A stretch of 64,000 nucleotides of DNA, taken from assembly GCA_035946625.1 (NCBI GenBank), contig DASYZE010000054.1, positions 1 through 64,000 of the forward strand. The letters are read 5' to 3'. Under the pieces are notes generated by a model. That model saw only the letters and a list, made by a program, of their open reading frames with translations. It did not search any database and was not told the origin of the DNA. Positions 8,207-16,266 of this stretch are shown in pieces. Positions within the stretch are counted from its first letter, which is position 1. The number at the start of each line of letters is the position of its first letter. Made by a program: the position numbers and the translations under genes. This DNA is from DASYXZ01 sp035946625. Lineage in GTDB: Bacteria; Acidobacteriota; Terriglobia; UBA7540.

Positions 8207-8240
8207 GCGGCCCCCCTTGATTTGGTGAAGAAACTAATTT

Positions 8241-8269
8241 ATTGTATGCGGAACGGAGGCCCAAGTCAA
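8241..8269 (-). promoter_or_regulatory. Near-consensus promoter of carD
   Basis: On the minus strand TTGACT (8269-8264) and TACAAT (8246-8241) are separated by 17 bases. The start of transcription would be near 8234, about 28 bases before the carD ATG. Each hexamer has five of six consensus bases, so constitutive expression is likely. Confidence 0.8.
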
Positions 8270-8283
8270 GTAAAGCCGCGATT

Positions 8284-8376
8284 GGGTGGTGACGCATTTT
8301 GACTTAGCGCCGCCCTTCAGGGCGGCACATGCCGGGCTTAAGCCCGGCTCTACTAAATCAAAATGAGTCACCACCC
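8284..8376. repeat. Palindromic element, unit 1 of 3
   Basis: 93 bp with terminal inverted repeats of about 24 bp beginning GGGTGGTGAC and carrying CATTTTGA (22 of 24 positions pair). Inside are two perfect hairpins, GCCGCCC/GGGCGGC and GCCGGGC/GCCCGGC. It is flanked by GCGATT on both sides (8278-8283 and 8377-8382). No coding potential. Confidence 0.75.
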
Positions 8377-8382
8377 GCGATT

Positions 8383-8494
8383 GGGTAGTGGTACAGTTTG
8401 CCCTTTTGTAGCGGCGGTCTTTGCCCGCCGTTCTTGATTCGTCAGCAGTTTCGTCGCTCATAGAGCGCCGCTACAACAAACTTTACGACTACCC
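8383..8494. repeat. Palindromic element, unit 2 of 3
   Basis: 112 bp. The terminal inverted repeat begins GGGTAGT and continues through AGTTTG and TTGTAGCGGCG, with one 5-base insertion on the left arm. The ends share the GGGT..GT....TTTG pattern of unit 1 but the core differs. It is followed by the hexamer GCGCTT (8495-8500), one base off GCGATT. Confidence 0.75.
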
Positions 8495-8500
8495 GCGCTT

Positions 8501-8714
8501 GGGTCGTGTCCTGATTTGGTTGCGTTGTTGGGAATGGCGCGATACTCGGGAATCTGTCATCCCGAGCCCGCAGCCGCGGGAGAGGGATCTCGCCCTGAGA
8601 GGTCCAACCGGCTCAAATTCCCGAGCGAGATTCCTCGTCGTCCGTCGGCTGACGGACGCCTCGAATTGACAGCTCTCACGATTGCGGGAATGTCATCAAA
8701 TTAGGAAATTACCC
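8501..8714. repeat. Palindromic element, unit 3 of 3
   Basis: 214 bp. Ends GGGTCGTGTCCTGATTTG and (reverse complement) GGGTAATTTCCTAATTTG pair over about 20 bp with mismatches. The core contains CTGTCATCCCGAG ... GAATTGACAG with GAGATTCCTCG, i.e. a member of the TGTCATTCC family seen elsewhere in the window, so one repeat is nested in another. Followed by GCGATT (8715-8720). Confidence 0.7.
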
Positions 8715-8779
8715 GCGATTGCGATTTTTTTTAGTTTCGGCGAAAATGATTCGCGCCAAAACCGCGGGTAGAATGTTGC

Positions 8780-9949
8780 ATGGGGACAATCAACATGTAT
8801 CACGTGGAGAATAAGGGAATGTTCTGGGGTAGGAAGCCAGATTCTTACGTCGTCATCAATGAAGGGAATGCTTATCTGCCGTCTGGCGGCCTTCTTGTCA
8901 TTCTCGTTGCCTCCGTGCTCTGGCTCGGCGGAACCAGCTTGCAAGCGCAACCGAAGGGCGGCGCGGCAATCGGCACGGAGAGATTAGTCCATTTCCTTCG
9001 CGAACGCTACGCCATTCCCCAGACGGTGAAGATTGCAATGGACCCTCTCCAGACGTCGGCCTTTGCCGGATTCTCGGAAGCAACCGTGGTGACGGGTGAC
9101 GGTCCTGAAAAGAAAACCCAGAAAGTATACGTGACCCAGGACGGCCGCTTTCTGGTGCTGGGCACGCTGGTAAAGCTTGGCTCCGACCTCCAGTCTGAGC
9201 TCGTCAAGCAGGTGCGAACAAATTTCAAATTGCCGATGAGTACGCCCTTAACGGCCGGCCCGCTGGTGAAATCGAAATTCGCTGAGTTCCAACAGATAAA
9301 GGTCTCTTCGAATGACGGCAAGTCTCAGGATTTCTTCGTCAGCCACGGTGATTTGGTGGTTTTCGGAGACGTGCTGTTGATCGAGTCGAACTTGCGCCAA
9401 AAGGCGCTGCAAACCATGGTGATGCGCGACCAGCCCGGCGTCGGTCCCACCAGCGCCCCGGTCACCATCGTCGAATATGCGGATCTCCAGTGCCCCATGT
9501 GCGCGCGGTTTCATGCCTTCCTTGAATCAGAGTTGCTGCCTCGCTACGGCGATAAGGTTCGAGTGGTCTTTAAAGAGTTTCCCCTGGCCATGCACGACTG
9601 GTCCACTACCGCGGCCATCGCCGACCAGTGCTCTTATCAGATCAGTCCTGGCGATTTTGTCGCCTTTCGATCCTTGATCTTCAGGCATCAGGACGCCATC
9701 TCACCCGCCAATGTCAGGGAAGCCCTGCTCCAGTACGGTGAGGAAGCCGGAATTGATCGCGACAAACTGGCCGCCTGCATTGACTCCAAAGCCTCACTGC
9801 CCCGCGTGGAGGAAAACAAGCGCGAAGGCGAGAAGCTGGATATCAACAGCACTCCAACCAGCTTTATCAACGGCCGCATTGTGGTGGGCGCTCCTCCCCC
9901 CGAACAATATTTTGCTTTGGTCGATGAAGCCCTGCGGGCGGGAAAGTAG
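8780..9949 (+). CDS. DsbA-like thiol oxidoreductase (thioredoxin_4 fold), exported
   Basis: 389 residues. A single hydrophobic segment near residues 34-56 (GGLLVILVASVLWLGG) acts as signal anchor or signal peptide; a family-specific N-terminal module follows. The DsbA-like thioredoxin domain begins near residue 222, with active site CPMC (C238, C241) after EYADLQ and the cis-proline loop NSTPTSFING near the end. It should oxidise or isomerise protein thiols in the periplasm. The start is uncertain: ATGs at 8780, 8795 and 8819 are all in frame, and the last has an AAGGG just upstream. No DsbB partner is adjacent. The tandem palindromes lie directly upstream. Confidence 0.8.
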   Translation: MGTINMYHVENKGMFWGRKPDSYVVINEGNAYLPSGGLLVILVASVLWLGGTSLQAQPKGGAAIGTERLVHFLRERYAIPQTVKIAMDPLQTSAFAGFSEATVVTGDGPEKKTQKVYVTQDGRFLVLGTLVKLGSDLQSELVKQVRTNFKLPMSTPLTAGPLVKSKFAEFQQIKVSSNDGKSQDFFVSHGDLVVFGDVLLIESNLRQKALQTMVMRDQPGVGPTSAPVTIVEYADLQCPMCARFHAFLESELLPRYGDKVRVVFKEFPLAMHDWSTTAAIADQCSYQISPGDFVAFRSLIFRHQDAISPANVREALLQYGEEAGIDRDKLAACIDSKASLPRVEENKREGEKLDINSTPTSFINGRIVVGAPPPEQYFALVDEALRAGK

Positions 9950-9973
9950 GTTTAGTCACGAGGCTGACGGCAC

Positions 9974-10180
9974 TTGTCATTCCGATCCCGTATTCGCGGG
10001 AGAGGAATCTCGCTCTGAAAATACAGTCGATGCGAGATTCCTCCTCGATCGCGGCGGCGACGTCCTCTGCGGAAAGTCGATGCGTAACTCTTTTGGATTC
10101 AACAAAGCGTCTCTGGGCAGGAGCGACGACTTTCTGCTCATCATGGGCAGCCCTGCGGCTGTCAATGCTCGGAATGACAA
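9974..10180. repeat. TGTCATTCCGA-type inverted-repeat element
   Basis: Perfect 12-bp terminal inverted repeats TTGTCATTCCGA (9974-9985) and TCGGAATGACAA (10169-10180) enclose about 180 bp with GAGGAATCTCGCTCTG near the left end. No transposase. It occupies most of the 352-base gap between the DsbA-like gene and the flavoprotein. Relatives are at 23616-23653 and 26478-26557 and inside the palindrome at 8501-8714. Confidence 0.75.
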
Positions 10181-10301
10181 TGGGGGAGAACTTTTCAAAT
10201 AGGCGCAGAGGCTCGCAAAGAAGACCTCCGGTATTTCCTTGGCGCCTTAGCGCCTTGGCGAGAGGATGATTTGCCTTTCGCCAGATCCGAGGATTCTAAT
10301 T

Positions 10302-12206
10302 ATGTCCCGTTCGAAGCACACCGACCCAAGTGACAAAGCCCTTGGCATGGACCACCGCATGTGCCGCCGCGACTTTCTGAATTCTACCCTGCTGGCATCA
10401 GGCGGCGCCTTGCTCTTGCCACTCACACCACAACAACTCCTGGCGCAGGATGATTGGACTGGCCCCGGCGGCGTGGGTGATTACAGCGCCTCCAACGGCA
10501 ACACGCTGGAAGTGATGAACGCCGCCCACAAAATCCGCGACCACATTTTTGATTTACTCCCGTCTGAAGCAATAGATACCGGCGAAACTTTTGACTGCGT
10601 GGTGGTGGGCGGGGGCATCAGCGGCCTCGCGTCGGCGCTGATCTTTACCCGCGAAGGCGGCCCCAGCCTCACCTGCCTGGTCCTCGAAAACCATCCCATC
10701 TTCGGCGGCGAGGCCAAGCGCAACGAATTTGCGATAGACGGTCAGCGCCTGATGGCTCCGCAAGGCTCCGACCATTTTCAAATTCCATACCCTTATAGTT
10801 ACATGGCGCGATTTTACGAATCGCTCGGGATCGACCCGCACGCCTTCAAATACCAAACCTGGGGCAGCTCGGAACCAGAGATTCCCTTGGGTCGAACGTT
10901 CGAACAAATGCCCTCGCCCAACGGATTTTATTTTGGCGCCAAATTCGGCCAACGGCCCGGCCTGTGGATGCTCAATGTGGAGGACAAACATTTTGAGGGC
11001 GCGCCGATTCCTCCTGCCATGCGCGCGGAAATTCTTGCCGCCCGTAAAAAAAGATCGAGCAGCCGCCTTCCCTTCGATTACCCCGGCGATAAAAAATCGC
11101 GGCGAATCGACAGCATCACTCTGGAAGATTACTTGATGGAATCGGGCTTGAGCCGCGAGACCATCCGAACTCTCATGTCGCCCGGCGAAGGCGGCGGCTA
11201 CGGGCTCGGCCCGGACGTGCTCTCCGCTTACTGCGCTTATGCCTTTGCAGCGCAGCATTGTTTGGACGATTCGCCGGAGACGGGCTGGCAGGCTTTTCCC
11301 GGAGGCAACGCCGGCATTGCGCGCCACATGATGAAGATGCTGATTCCCGGCTCGATTCCGGGCCCGCGCACGCTCGAAGCAATTTGCCGTAACCGGGTGG
11401 ATTTTTCCGCGCTTGACCGCCCGGGCCAGCCGGCCCGAGTCCGCTTGAGTTCAACCGTGGTGCGCGTGGAACACGATGGCGAGCCGGATAAATCCGGCTC
11501 GGTATTGGTTACTTACACTCAGGGCGGAAAGGTTTATCGCCTACGCGCGCGCTCGGTGGTAATGGCGGGCGGTTGTTGGAGCTCAAAGCTTGTGGTGCGC
11601 GACTTGCCCGCAACTCATCGCGCGGCCTACGACCAGTTCTACCGCTCGCCCTGTATGTTGGCCAACGTGGCGGTGCGCAACTGGCGCTTTATGTACAAAC
11701 TGGGATTCGCTTCCGCCAACTGGTACGAGGGTCTGGGCAGCTTCACCTCGGTGCGCAAGGTACCAACCTTCTCCACCGACACCAAAACAATCGGCCCTGA
11801 TTCCCCTACAGTGCTGACCATGAAAATCTTGTATTGCTCCCCTGGCTTGCCCATCCAGGAACAAGGCAATAGGGGCCGCGCCGAGATGCTCTCCACATCG
11901 TTCCGCGATTACGAGCGCCAGATTCGCGAACAATTGACTGACATGTTCGGCCCCTCCGGGTTCGACGCCAAACGGGATATCGCCGGCCTCATCCTGAACC
12001 GCTGGGGCCACGCCTACGTGAACCCTCAACCCGGCTTCTTCTTCGGCAAAGACGGCCACCCCGCCCCACGCGAAATTTTGCGCGCCGCCCCGTTTGGAAG
12101 AATTGCTTTCGCCAACACCGACTTGGCCGGCGCCATGGATCACAAAGCCGCGATCCTGGAAGGCCGTCGCGCCGTTGGGCAGATTCTGGACAGGGTCTTG
12201 ACTTGA
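10302..12206 (+). CDS. Tat-exported FAD oxidoreductase, spermidine-dehydrogenase-like
   Basis: 634 residues from the ATG at 10302 (GAGGA about eight bases upstream; an ATG at 10266 lacks spacing). The N-terminus carries a twin-arginine signal, CRRDFLNSTLLASGGALLLP, ending near QQLLA. The FAD-binding Rossmann motif CVVVGGGISGLASAL follows near residue 100, then FGGEAKRNEF, and GWQAFPGGNAGIARHMMKML, which recalls bacterial spermidine dehydrogenases (SpdH). Such enzymes oxidise polyamines in the periplasm, passing electrons to the respiratory chain. The substrate here is inferred only from resemblance; another amine or alcohol is possible. It stands alone, without a visible electron-acceptor partner gene. 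Confidence 0.75.
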   Translation: MSRSKHTDPSDKALGMDHRMCRRDFLNSTLLASGGALLLPLTPQQLLAQDDWTGPGGVGDYSASNGNTLEVMNAAHKIRDHIFDLLPSEAIDTGETFDCVVVGGGISGLASALIFTREGGPSLTCLVLENHPIFGGEAKRNEFAIDGQRLMAPQGSDHFQIPYPYSYMARFYESLGIDPHAFKYQTWGSSEPEIPLGRTFEQMPSPNGFYFGAKFGQRPGLWMLNVEDKHFEGAPIPPAMRAEILAARKKRSSSRLPFDYPGDKKSRRIDSITLEDYLMESGLSRETIRTLMSPGEGGGYGLGPDVLSAYCAYAFAAQHCLDDSPETGWQAFPGGNAGIARHMMKMLIPGSIPGPRTLEAICRNRVDFSALDRPGQPARVRLSSTVVRVEHDGEPDKSGSVLVTYTQGGKVYRLRARSVVMAGGCWSSKLVVRDLPATHRAAYDQFYRSPCMLANVAVRNWRFMYKLGFASANWYEGLGSFTSVRKVPTFSTDTKTIGPDSPTVLTMKILYCSPGLPIQEQGNRGRAEMLSTSFRDYERQIREQLTDMFGPSGFDAKRDIAGLILNRWGHAYVNPQPGFFFGKDGHPAPREILRAAPFGRIAFANTDLAGAMDHKAAILEGRRAVGQILDRVLT

Positions 12207-12283
12207 TTCTGAGGAGGAACAAACCGCAGGCCTCGGATGTCCCGACCTAGACCACCAACGCAGTGCTACCGGCCCTTAAAGGG

Positions 12284-13177
12284 TTAACCTCTTTCTGAGT
12301 AAAGGTCGATCAAAACTTTTCGTGTAGAGTCTACGATATTGGCGATGCCGCGGAACGGGTCCTGCAGTCGCTTTTCAAATTTAGCGTAATCGTGAATAGC
12401 GTCATTTCCCGCGTTTCTTACCTCAATCGCGCATTTCGGCCGATCATCAGTCAAAATATTTTGGTTCGCTGCTTCCTCGAGCAACCGCCCGATGTAGGAT
12501 TGCTTTGGTTTTCCGGACTTTTTCATCTCTTCTACCAACAAGTGCTCGATCCGCCCATGAGGGTCTATTACTTCAACGAGGGAAGATTCGAGTATGGCCC
12601 GGCAAAGAACTGCGCATGCCACGTGAAACCCATACAGGTAACAGCAGTGGGCCTCATCGAAGTAGCCTTTGACCTTGTCCGGGATGGATGTGCGGTCAAG
12701 ATCGAGGGCGTCAAGAGTTGACGCTCCGTCGATGATCTTCGGCAGCTTCCCTATCACTTCCTGCGCGAAGACGGCATCAAGGCTGTCCGCCACCTCGGAC
12801 TTTGAAGGCGTGCGCTGCTGCATGGCCTTGTCGATCAGATCTTTCAGTGGAGGTCGCTGCTCCGGGGGAAGGATATCCCAAGCTTTCGTCTTGAATTCCT
12901 GCGGCTTATTTAGAGTTGTGCGGCTTTCGGCCTCAACCTTGCCATCGTGCAGCTTCAAATCGCCGGCAAGCTCTTTCGCCCATTCCACTATGGCCTCTTC
13001 TTTAGGCGATTTCCTGGACAGGTTTACTAGGTCGTTTATCATCTCATAAGGCGACGAATAGCCAAAAATGAGGACGTCGCCCTCAAGTTCTCCAACTTCG
13101 CAGTAGTTGTCGTAGTTGATGTGCTTTAATACCCTCTCCAGTAAGTCCGCTCTGCGCGAACCGCGCTTGTTTTTCAT
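12284..13177 (-). CDS. DUF4145-type protein of unknown function
   Basis: 297 residues from the ATG at 13177 (GGGGA about nine bases upstream; a TTG at 13198 is in frame). The N-terminal half is a charged helical region. The C-terminal half has the DUF4145 pattern: IPDKVKGYFDEAHCCYLYGF, AVLCRAILESSL and, near the end, EVRNAGNDAIHD. DUF4145 occurs alone or fused to restriction and defence proteins; the biochemical role is unknown. It is cytosolic by appearance. It stands beside a 640-base gene-poor stretch and a toxin-antitoxin pair, so this is an accessory patch. Confidence 0.6.
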   Translation of the reverse strand: MKNKRGSRRADLLERVLKHINYDNYCEVGELEGDVLIFGYSSPYEMINDLVNLSRKSPKEEAIVEWAKELAGDLKLHDGKVEAESRTTLNKPQEFKTKAWDILPPEQRPPLKDLIDKAMQQRTPSKSEVADSLDAVFAQEVIGKLPKIIDGASTLDALDLDRTSIPDKVKGYFDEAHCCYLYGFHVACAVLCRAILESSLVEVIDPHGRIEHLLVEEMKKSGKPKQSYIGRLLEEAANQNILTDDRPKCAIEVRNAGNDAIHDYAKFEKRLQDPFRGIANIVDSTRKVLIDLYSERG

Positions 13178-13818
13178 TTCTGAGGTCCCCTTCCTCAAAG
13201 CTAGAATTGGCTAACCAGTGCAGGTCCGCTGCGTGGTCGGTCTCAGACCGGCGTTGAAAAAAGATAATCCGGGCAAACTTATTCTTCCGCGTAAGTAAAT
13301 CAGGGGGGCGGAAGCACTCACTCCGGTACTCAGGATATACCCTCCACTGTCAATTCGTGGGTTGGCACTACCTTGGCAGTTGCTGGGAACGCTATCGCGT
13401 GGGCCTCCAACCAGGTACCCTTGCCTTTTTCCCGTGGCTAGCTGCTCGCACATTGAATTATGCGGCAGCGGAAATGTTCCGCCCCCGGCTCTCGATGCTA
13501 TCACGCCGCATCTTGTTTGGGTATGAGGTGCTCGAAGGCAGTATCAATCTTGGCTTCACACTATTTGTTTGACGAGGTTTCGGTCGATTCGGAGCAACCC
13601 CAACAATTCGTCCTAGTGCTCCACCAAGGTCTGGCTGAAATACATTTTCCTCCTCCCGCGGGTGGCCCATACGTCGCGTTTTTTGCGATGTATGGGTTTA
13701 TATCTCTTCGCGAGCTGCTACAGCCCTAAATTGAATCTGACATTTAATACATGTCAACTCCGCGATCACCGGGCCTCCCGGCCCCGATTCAAAAACCTAG
13801 CCTTTCCGAGAAAACCAG
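13178..13818. other. Gene-free stretch, possibly decayed DNA
   Basis: 641 bases without a credible gene. A sigma-54-like motif occurs at 13362-13378 on the plus strand (TTGGCACTACCTTGGCA, GG-N10-GC) but no gene follows. A perfect six-base inverted repeat TGACAT-N7-ATGTCA lies at 13738-13756 and a GGGCC/GGCCC hairpin at about 13770-13784. Base composition is lower in GC than the neighbours, suggesting remnants of lost genes. Confidence 0.35.
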
Positions 13819-14139
13819 TTATTCCCTGCCTCTGAGGATCGCAGCCATGAGGCGAGGGTTGCGGCGTCCGTGCATTACGGCGACAACCCACAGTGGTTTT
13901 TCGTCCGGGGCGTAAGCTATGAAGTAGTCACGGACGATGATAAAGCGTAACGGGCGCGAGGTAAGGTCCGGGCGTTCGTGGCCCTGATACGGAAAGGGCA
14001 CCAAGCGGCGAATGGCGCTCAAAATGTCTTCGCGGACACGGCGGGCCGCAAGCGGGTTACGGTCCGCAATAAATTCCCAAATGTCGGTGATGTCCTGCGC
14101 GGCGAGGGGATGAAGGTCAAAGCCTTGATCTGCGGTCAT
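13819..14139 (-). CDS. ParE/RelE-family toxin
   Basis: 106 residues with the ParE/RelE fold pattern: LHPLAAQDITDIWEFIADRN near the start, AARRVREDILSAIRRL helix, FPYQGHERPDL, then the strands RFIIVRDYFIAYAP and LWVVAVMHGRRNP. ParE toxins poison gyrase and RelE cleaves mRNA on the ribosome; which activity applies is not clear. The ATG at 14139 overlaps the stop of the upstream antitoxin by four bases (ATGA), indicating translational coupling, the standard type II arrangement. Confidence 0.8.
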   Translation of the reverse strand: MTADQGFDLHPLAAQDITDIWEFIADRNPLAARRVREDILSAIRRLVPFPYQGHERPDLTSRPLRFIIVRDYFIAYAPDEKPLWVVAVMHGRRNPRLMAAILRGRE

Positions 14140-14390
14140 TCGGGCGAATGCTTTTTGAGCAATTCATCCTCTCGCCGACACAGGCTTTCAAAAAATTGCT
14201 CGCCGTCGATGGGCTTGACCTTGCCGCTTTTGAGATTGTCATAGCGGCCGTCGAGCATTTCCCGCGCCTGCGCAAGCTCATCGAAGAGTCCGGCCACGGC
14301 GTCCTCTACCAGCTCGTCGGCCCTGCGTCCGCTGACCGAGGCGAGGGCATTGAGCTTCTTCTCAAGGTCGGGATTCAAGTGTACTTCCAT
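14136..14390 (-). CDS. ParD-like antitoxin
   Basis: 84 residues from the ATG at 14390. The N-terminal MEVHLNPDLEKKLNALASVSGR followed by ADELVEDAVAGLFDE is the ribbon-helix-helix-like pattern of ParD/CopG-type antitoxins that bind their own promoter. The C-terminal charged tail (EDELLKKHSPE) would wrap the toxin. The stop overlaps the toxin start by four bases. A broken PIN-like gene ends only ten bases upstream, so the promoter must lie within that remnant. Confidence 0.75.
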   Translation of the reverse strand: MEVHLNPDLEKKLNALASVSGRRADELVEDAVAGLFDELAQAREMLDGRYDNLKSGKVKPIDGEQFFESLCRREDELLKKHSPE

Positions 14391-14400
14391 AAGCCTGAGG

Positions 14401-14604
14401 TTAACGGAAAATCTGCTGTGAATCAACGGCAAAAAGCGCGGTGTCGGTGGGCAGCTGCAGGTCAAGCGCCGCTTCCTCTGCGGCATTCAGCAACGCGCCG
14501 TTGTCGAGCTTGTCCCATCCTCTGGCTTGGGCGGTAATGATGGTGTGGCCGGGGAGCGCGCGGGCAAGTCCCTTTGGCGTTCCGTGGTCAAAGAGGATGA
14601 GCAT
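14401..14604 (-). pseudogene. Truncated DUF5615/PIN-like gene remnant
   Basis: 67 codons. MLILFDHGTPKGLARALPGH, TAQARGW and NGALLNAAEEA match the start of small PIN-like toxin-type proteins (DUF5615 group), where the aspartate after ILF is part of the acidic site. The normal 110-120-residue family continues with a TTDKN-type strand; here the frame departs after LQLPTDTALF and stops. A palindromic element (14627-14705) sits 22 bases upstream of the ATG, where a promoter or partner gene would be expected. Most likely a decayed toxin gene; a short functional peptide is less likely. Confidence 0.6.
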
Positions 14605-14626
14605 TCACCGCAAACTCCGGGCATAA

Positions 14627-14705
14627 CCCCCTCACCCGACTCGCTACGCTCGCCGCCCTCTCCCCTGGGAAGAGGGTGCCCGAGGAACGAGGGCGGGTGA
14701 GGGGG
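14627..14705. repeat. CCCCCTCACCCG inverted-repeat element
   Basis: Perfect 12-bp arms CCCCCTCACCCG (14627-14638) and CGGGTGAGGGGG (14694-14705) enclose CTCTCCCC...GGGAAGAGGG. This is a widespread type of small intergenic repeat. It abuts the broken PIN-like gene. Confidence 0.75.
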
Positions 14706-14797
14706 CATGTTCATGCGTCGGGGCGCCGCAAAGCGACATGCGCGACTGTGTAAATTGCTTGAGGGGCTTTTTCTCCCAAAAGCGTTTCAAGTGATCT

Positions 14798-16237
14798 TCA
14801 CTTCTTTTTCAGATCTTCCGGTGAGTCTACCAATTTTCCCTGCATTTTATAGATGGCCGTGACGGCGTGGTCCACCATGCGCTCTCCCGCCCCCACTTCA
14901 ACCCAGGTGGAAGAACTGGCGGCGCCGTAGCCGCCCATGGACGCGGCGCGTATGGTGGGGAAATATCCATAATAGCCGTTGGCATAGCCGAGGAAGAACG
15001 CGTGGCGCACCGGACAGCGGTCGCGCCAATTGCGTTGGAAATCGACAAAGGGTTCGCCCGGCATGCCCATGAAGGCAATTTGGCGGTTGATGAGAATGGT
15101 GGTGACGGGCAGTTTCATTTCGGAGGTGATTCTCGAACCGTAGTCATCAAACACGTGAGGGCCGAAGGCCGCGAGCAAGCCCTGGCGGAATTTTTCCGGG
15201 TCCCAGCGCAAATGAAAATTCAGTATGTCTTCGGCAAAGTCGATGCTGGAGTCGGGTTCCGTTTCCGTCTTGATGCTTTTGGCCACACGCGCGGCTTCTT
15301 CGCCCAGATGCCCGCCCGTCCAGTCGCGCCACTTGATGGCGTCCTGCTGGAGAGGAGTAACGGCGTAATATGGATTAATGTCTCCGGGCGCGCCTTGCAG
15401 GAAGAAGCAAAGCGGCTGGCCGTCGAACGCCTGCTCCACGGTCTTCGTCATCACGCCGGGGTAATCGGCGGAGTATTGCAAATTGTCGGGGCCAAAAACC
15501 ACGGCGTGGCAGGCATAATTCACCAGGATGGCCATCGGTTTCCCATTCGTCGCGTCCACGCGCAGCACCATAACCGTGGGATCAACCGGGGCGGTGGGCA
15601 CCTTGGTGGTGTTGCGCTCAAACCAGGTGACGGTCCCATCCGGATTGTCGCGCAGCCGGTTGTGGCCGATGTAAGTTACGCCCGTCCCGACGCCCAGCCG
15701 AGCTTCCACCAACTCTCCCGCCGCCTGGTCAATGGCCTTCGAAATTTTTTCGAGCGCCGAGGTTTCCCAGGCGGGCACACCCTCTGGATATTCGTCCTTG
15801 ATCACCGGCCCGGAGTGAGTGTGCGAGGCCACGACCACAAGATAATTAATGTGGCTCGATTTCCGGGCGGCGTCGCGCAGAGTCGCAATCGAAGCGGGGC
15901 CAAACGGTCGGCCGAGATCGAGCGCCACCAGCGCCAGCCTCTTATCACCGGCTTCAAGAACCAGGACGCGCGCGTACAGCGGGTCCAAGGTTCCGGTGGA
16001 CGGACCTTTGCGGTTCCCGTATCCCCACATGCGCACGCCCGGCGGAGGAGTGATGTCCACCTTGGCCACGCCGGCTCTGAGCGGCGCAGCCAGAATAGAT
16101 GTGGGCGAGAGGAAAAAAATCAGCGACAGCAGGAAGTACGGGAAATGATGAAGTATGAATGATGAATTATGAATTCTTTTTATTCGAATGCTTGAGTCCT
16201 GTTTTTTGTTCATGATTCCTGGCTCGGTGTTCATCAT
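14798..16237 (-). CDS. Neutral/alkaline ceramidase-like hydrolase, exported
   Basis: 479 residues. GGAGG at 16251-16247 is too close to the ATG at 16246 but well placed for the ATG at 16237. A signal peptide (FPYFLLSLIFFLSPTSILA) precedes the mature N-terminus AAPLRAGVAKVDITPPPG. Neutral-ceramidase N-terminal-domain features include VALDLGRP, SHTHSGP (zinc histidines), YACHAVVFG, QYSADYPG and LQGAPGDINP. The family hydrolyses ceramide amides or related lipids outside the cytoplasm; many bacterial members are only ceramidase-like, so the substrate is uncertain. The C-terminal immunoglobulin-like domain of true ceramidases is missing. The pre-signal region (IHNSSFILHH) is encoded by repeat-like AT-rich DNA. 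Confidence 0.8.
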   Translation of the reverse strand: MMNTEPGIMNKKQDSSIRIKRIHNSSFILHHFPYFLLSLIFFLSPTSILAAPLRAGVAKVDITPPPGVRMWGYGNRKGPSTGTLDPLYARVLVLEAGDKRLALVALDLGRPFGPASIATLRDAARKSSHINYLVVVASHTHSGPVIKDEYPEGVPAWETSALEKISKAIDQAAGELVEARLGVGTGVTYIGHNRLRDNPDGTVTWFERNTTKVPTAPVDPTVMVLRVDATNGKPMAILVNYACHAVVFGPDNLQYSADYPGVMTKTVEQAFDGQPLCFFLQGAPGDINPYYAVTPLQQDAIKWRDWTGGHLGEEAARVAKSIKTETEPDSSIDFAEDILNFHLRWDPEKFRQGLLAAFGPHVFDDYGSRITSEMKLPVTTILINRQIAFMGMPGEPFVDFQRNWRDRCPVRHAFFLGYANGYYGYFPTIRAASMGGYGAASSSTWVEVGAGERMVDHAVTAIYKMQGKLVDSPEDLKKK

Positions 16238-16266
16238 CTTCTTCATCCTCCGCCGACCGCCGCGGG

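Noticed and set aside
8278..8720. CRISPR array
   Set aside because: The repeated hexamers are far too short and the intervening units are palindromes of unequal size, not spacers; no cas genes are present.
13362..13378. Functional sigma-54 promoter in the gene-free stretch
   Set aside because: Spacing is right but the -12 part is TGGCA rather than TTGCA and no gene with a ribosome site follows; kept only as a note.
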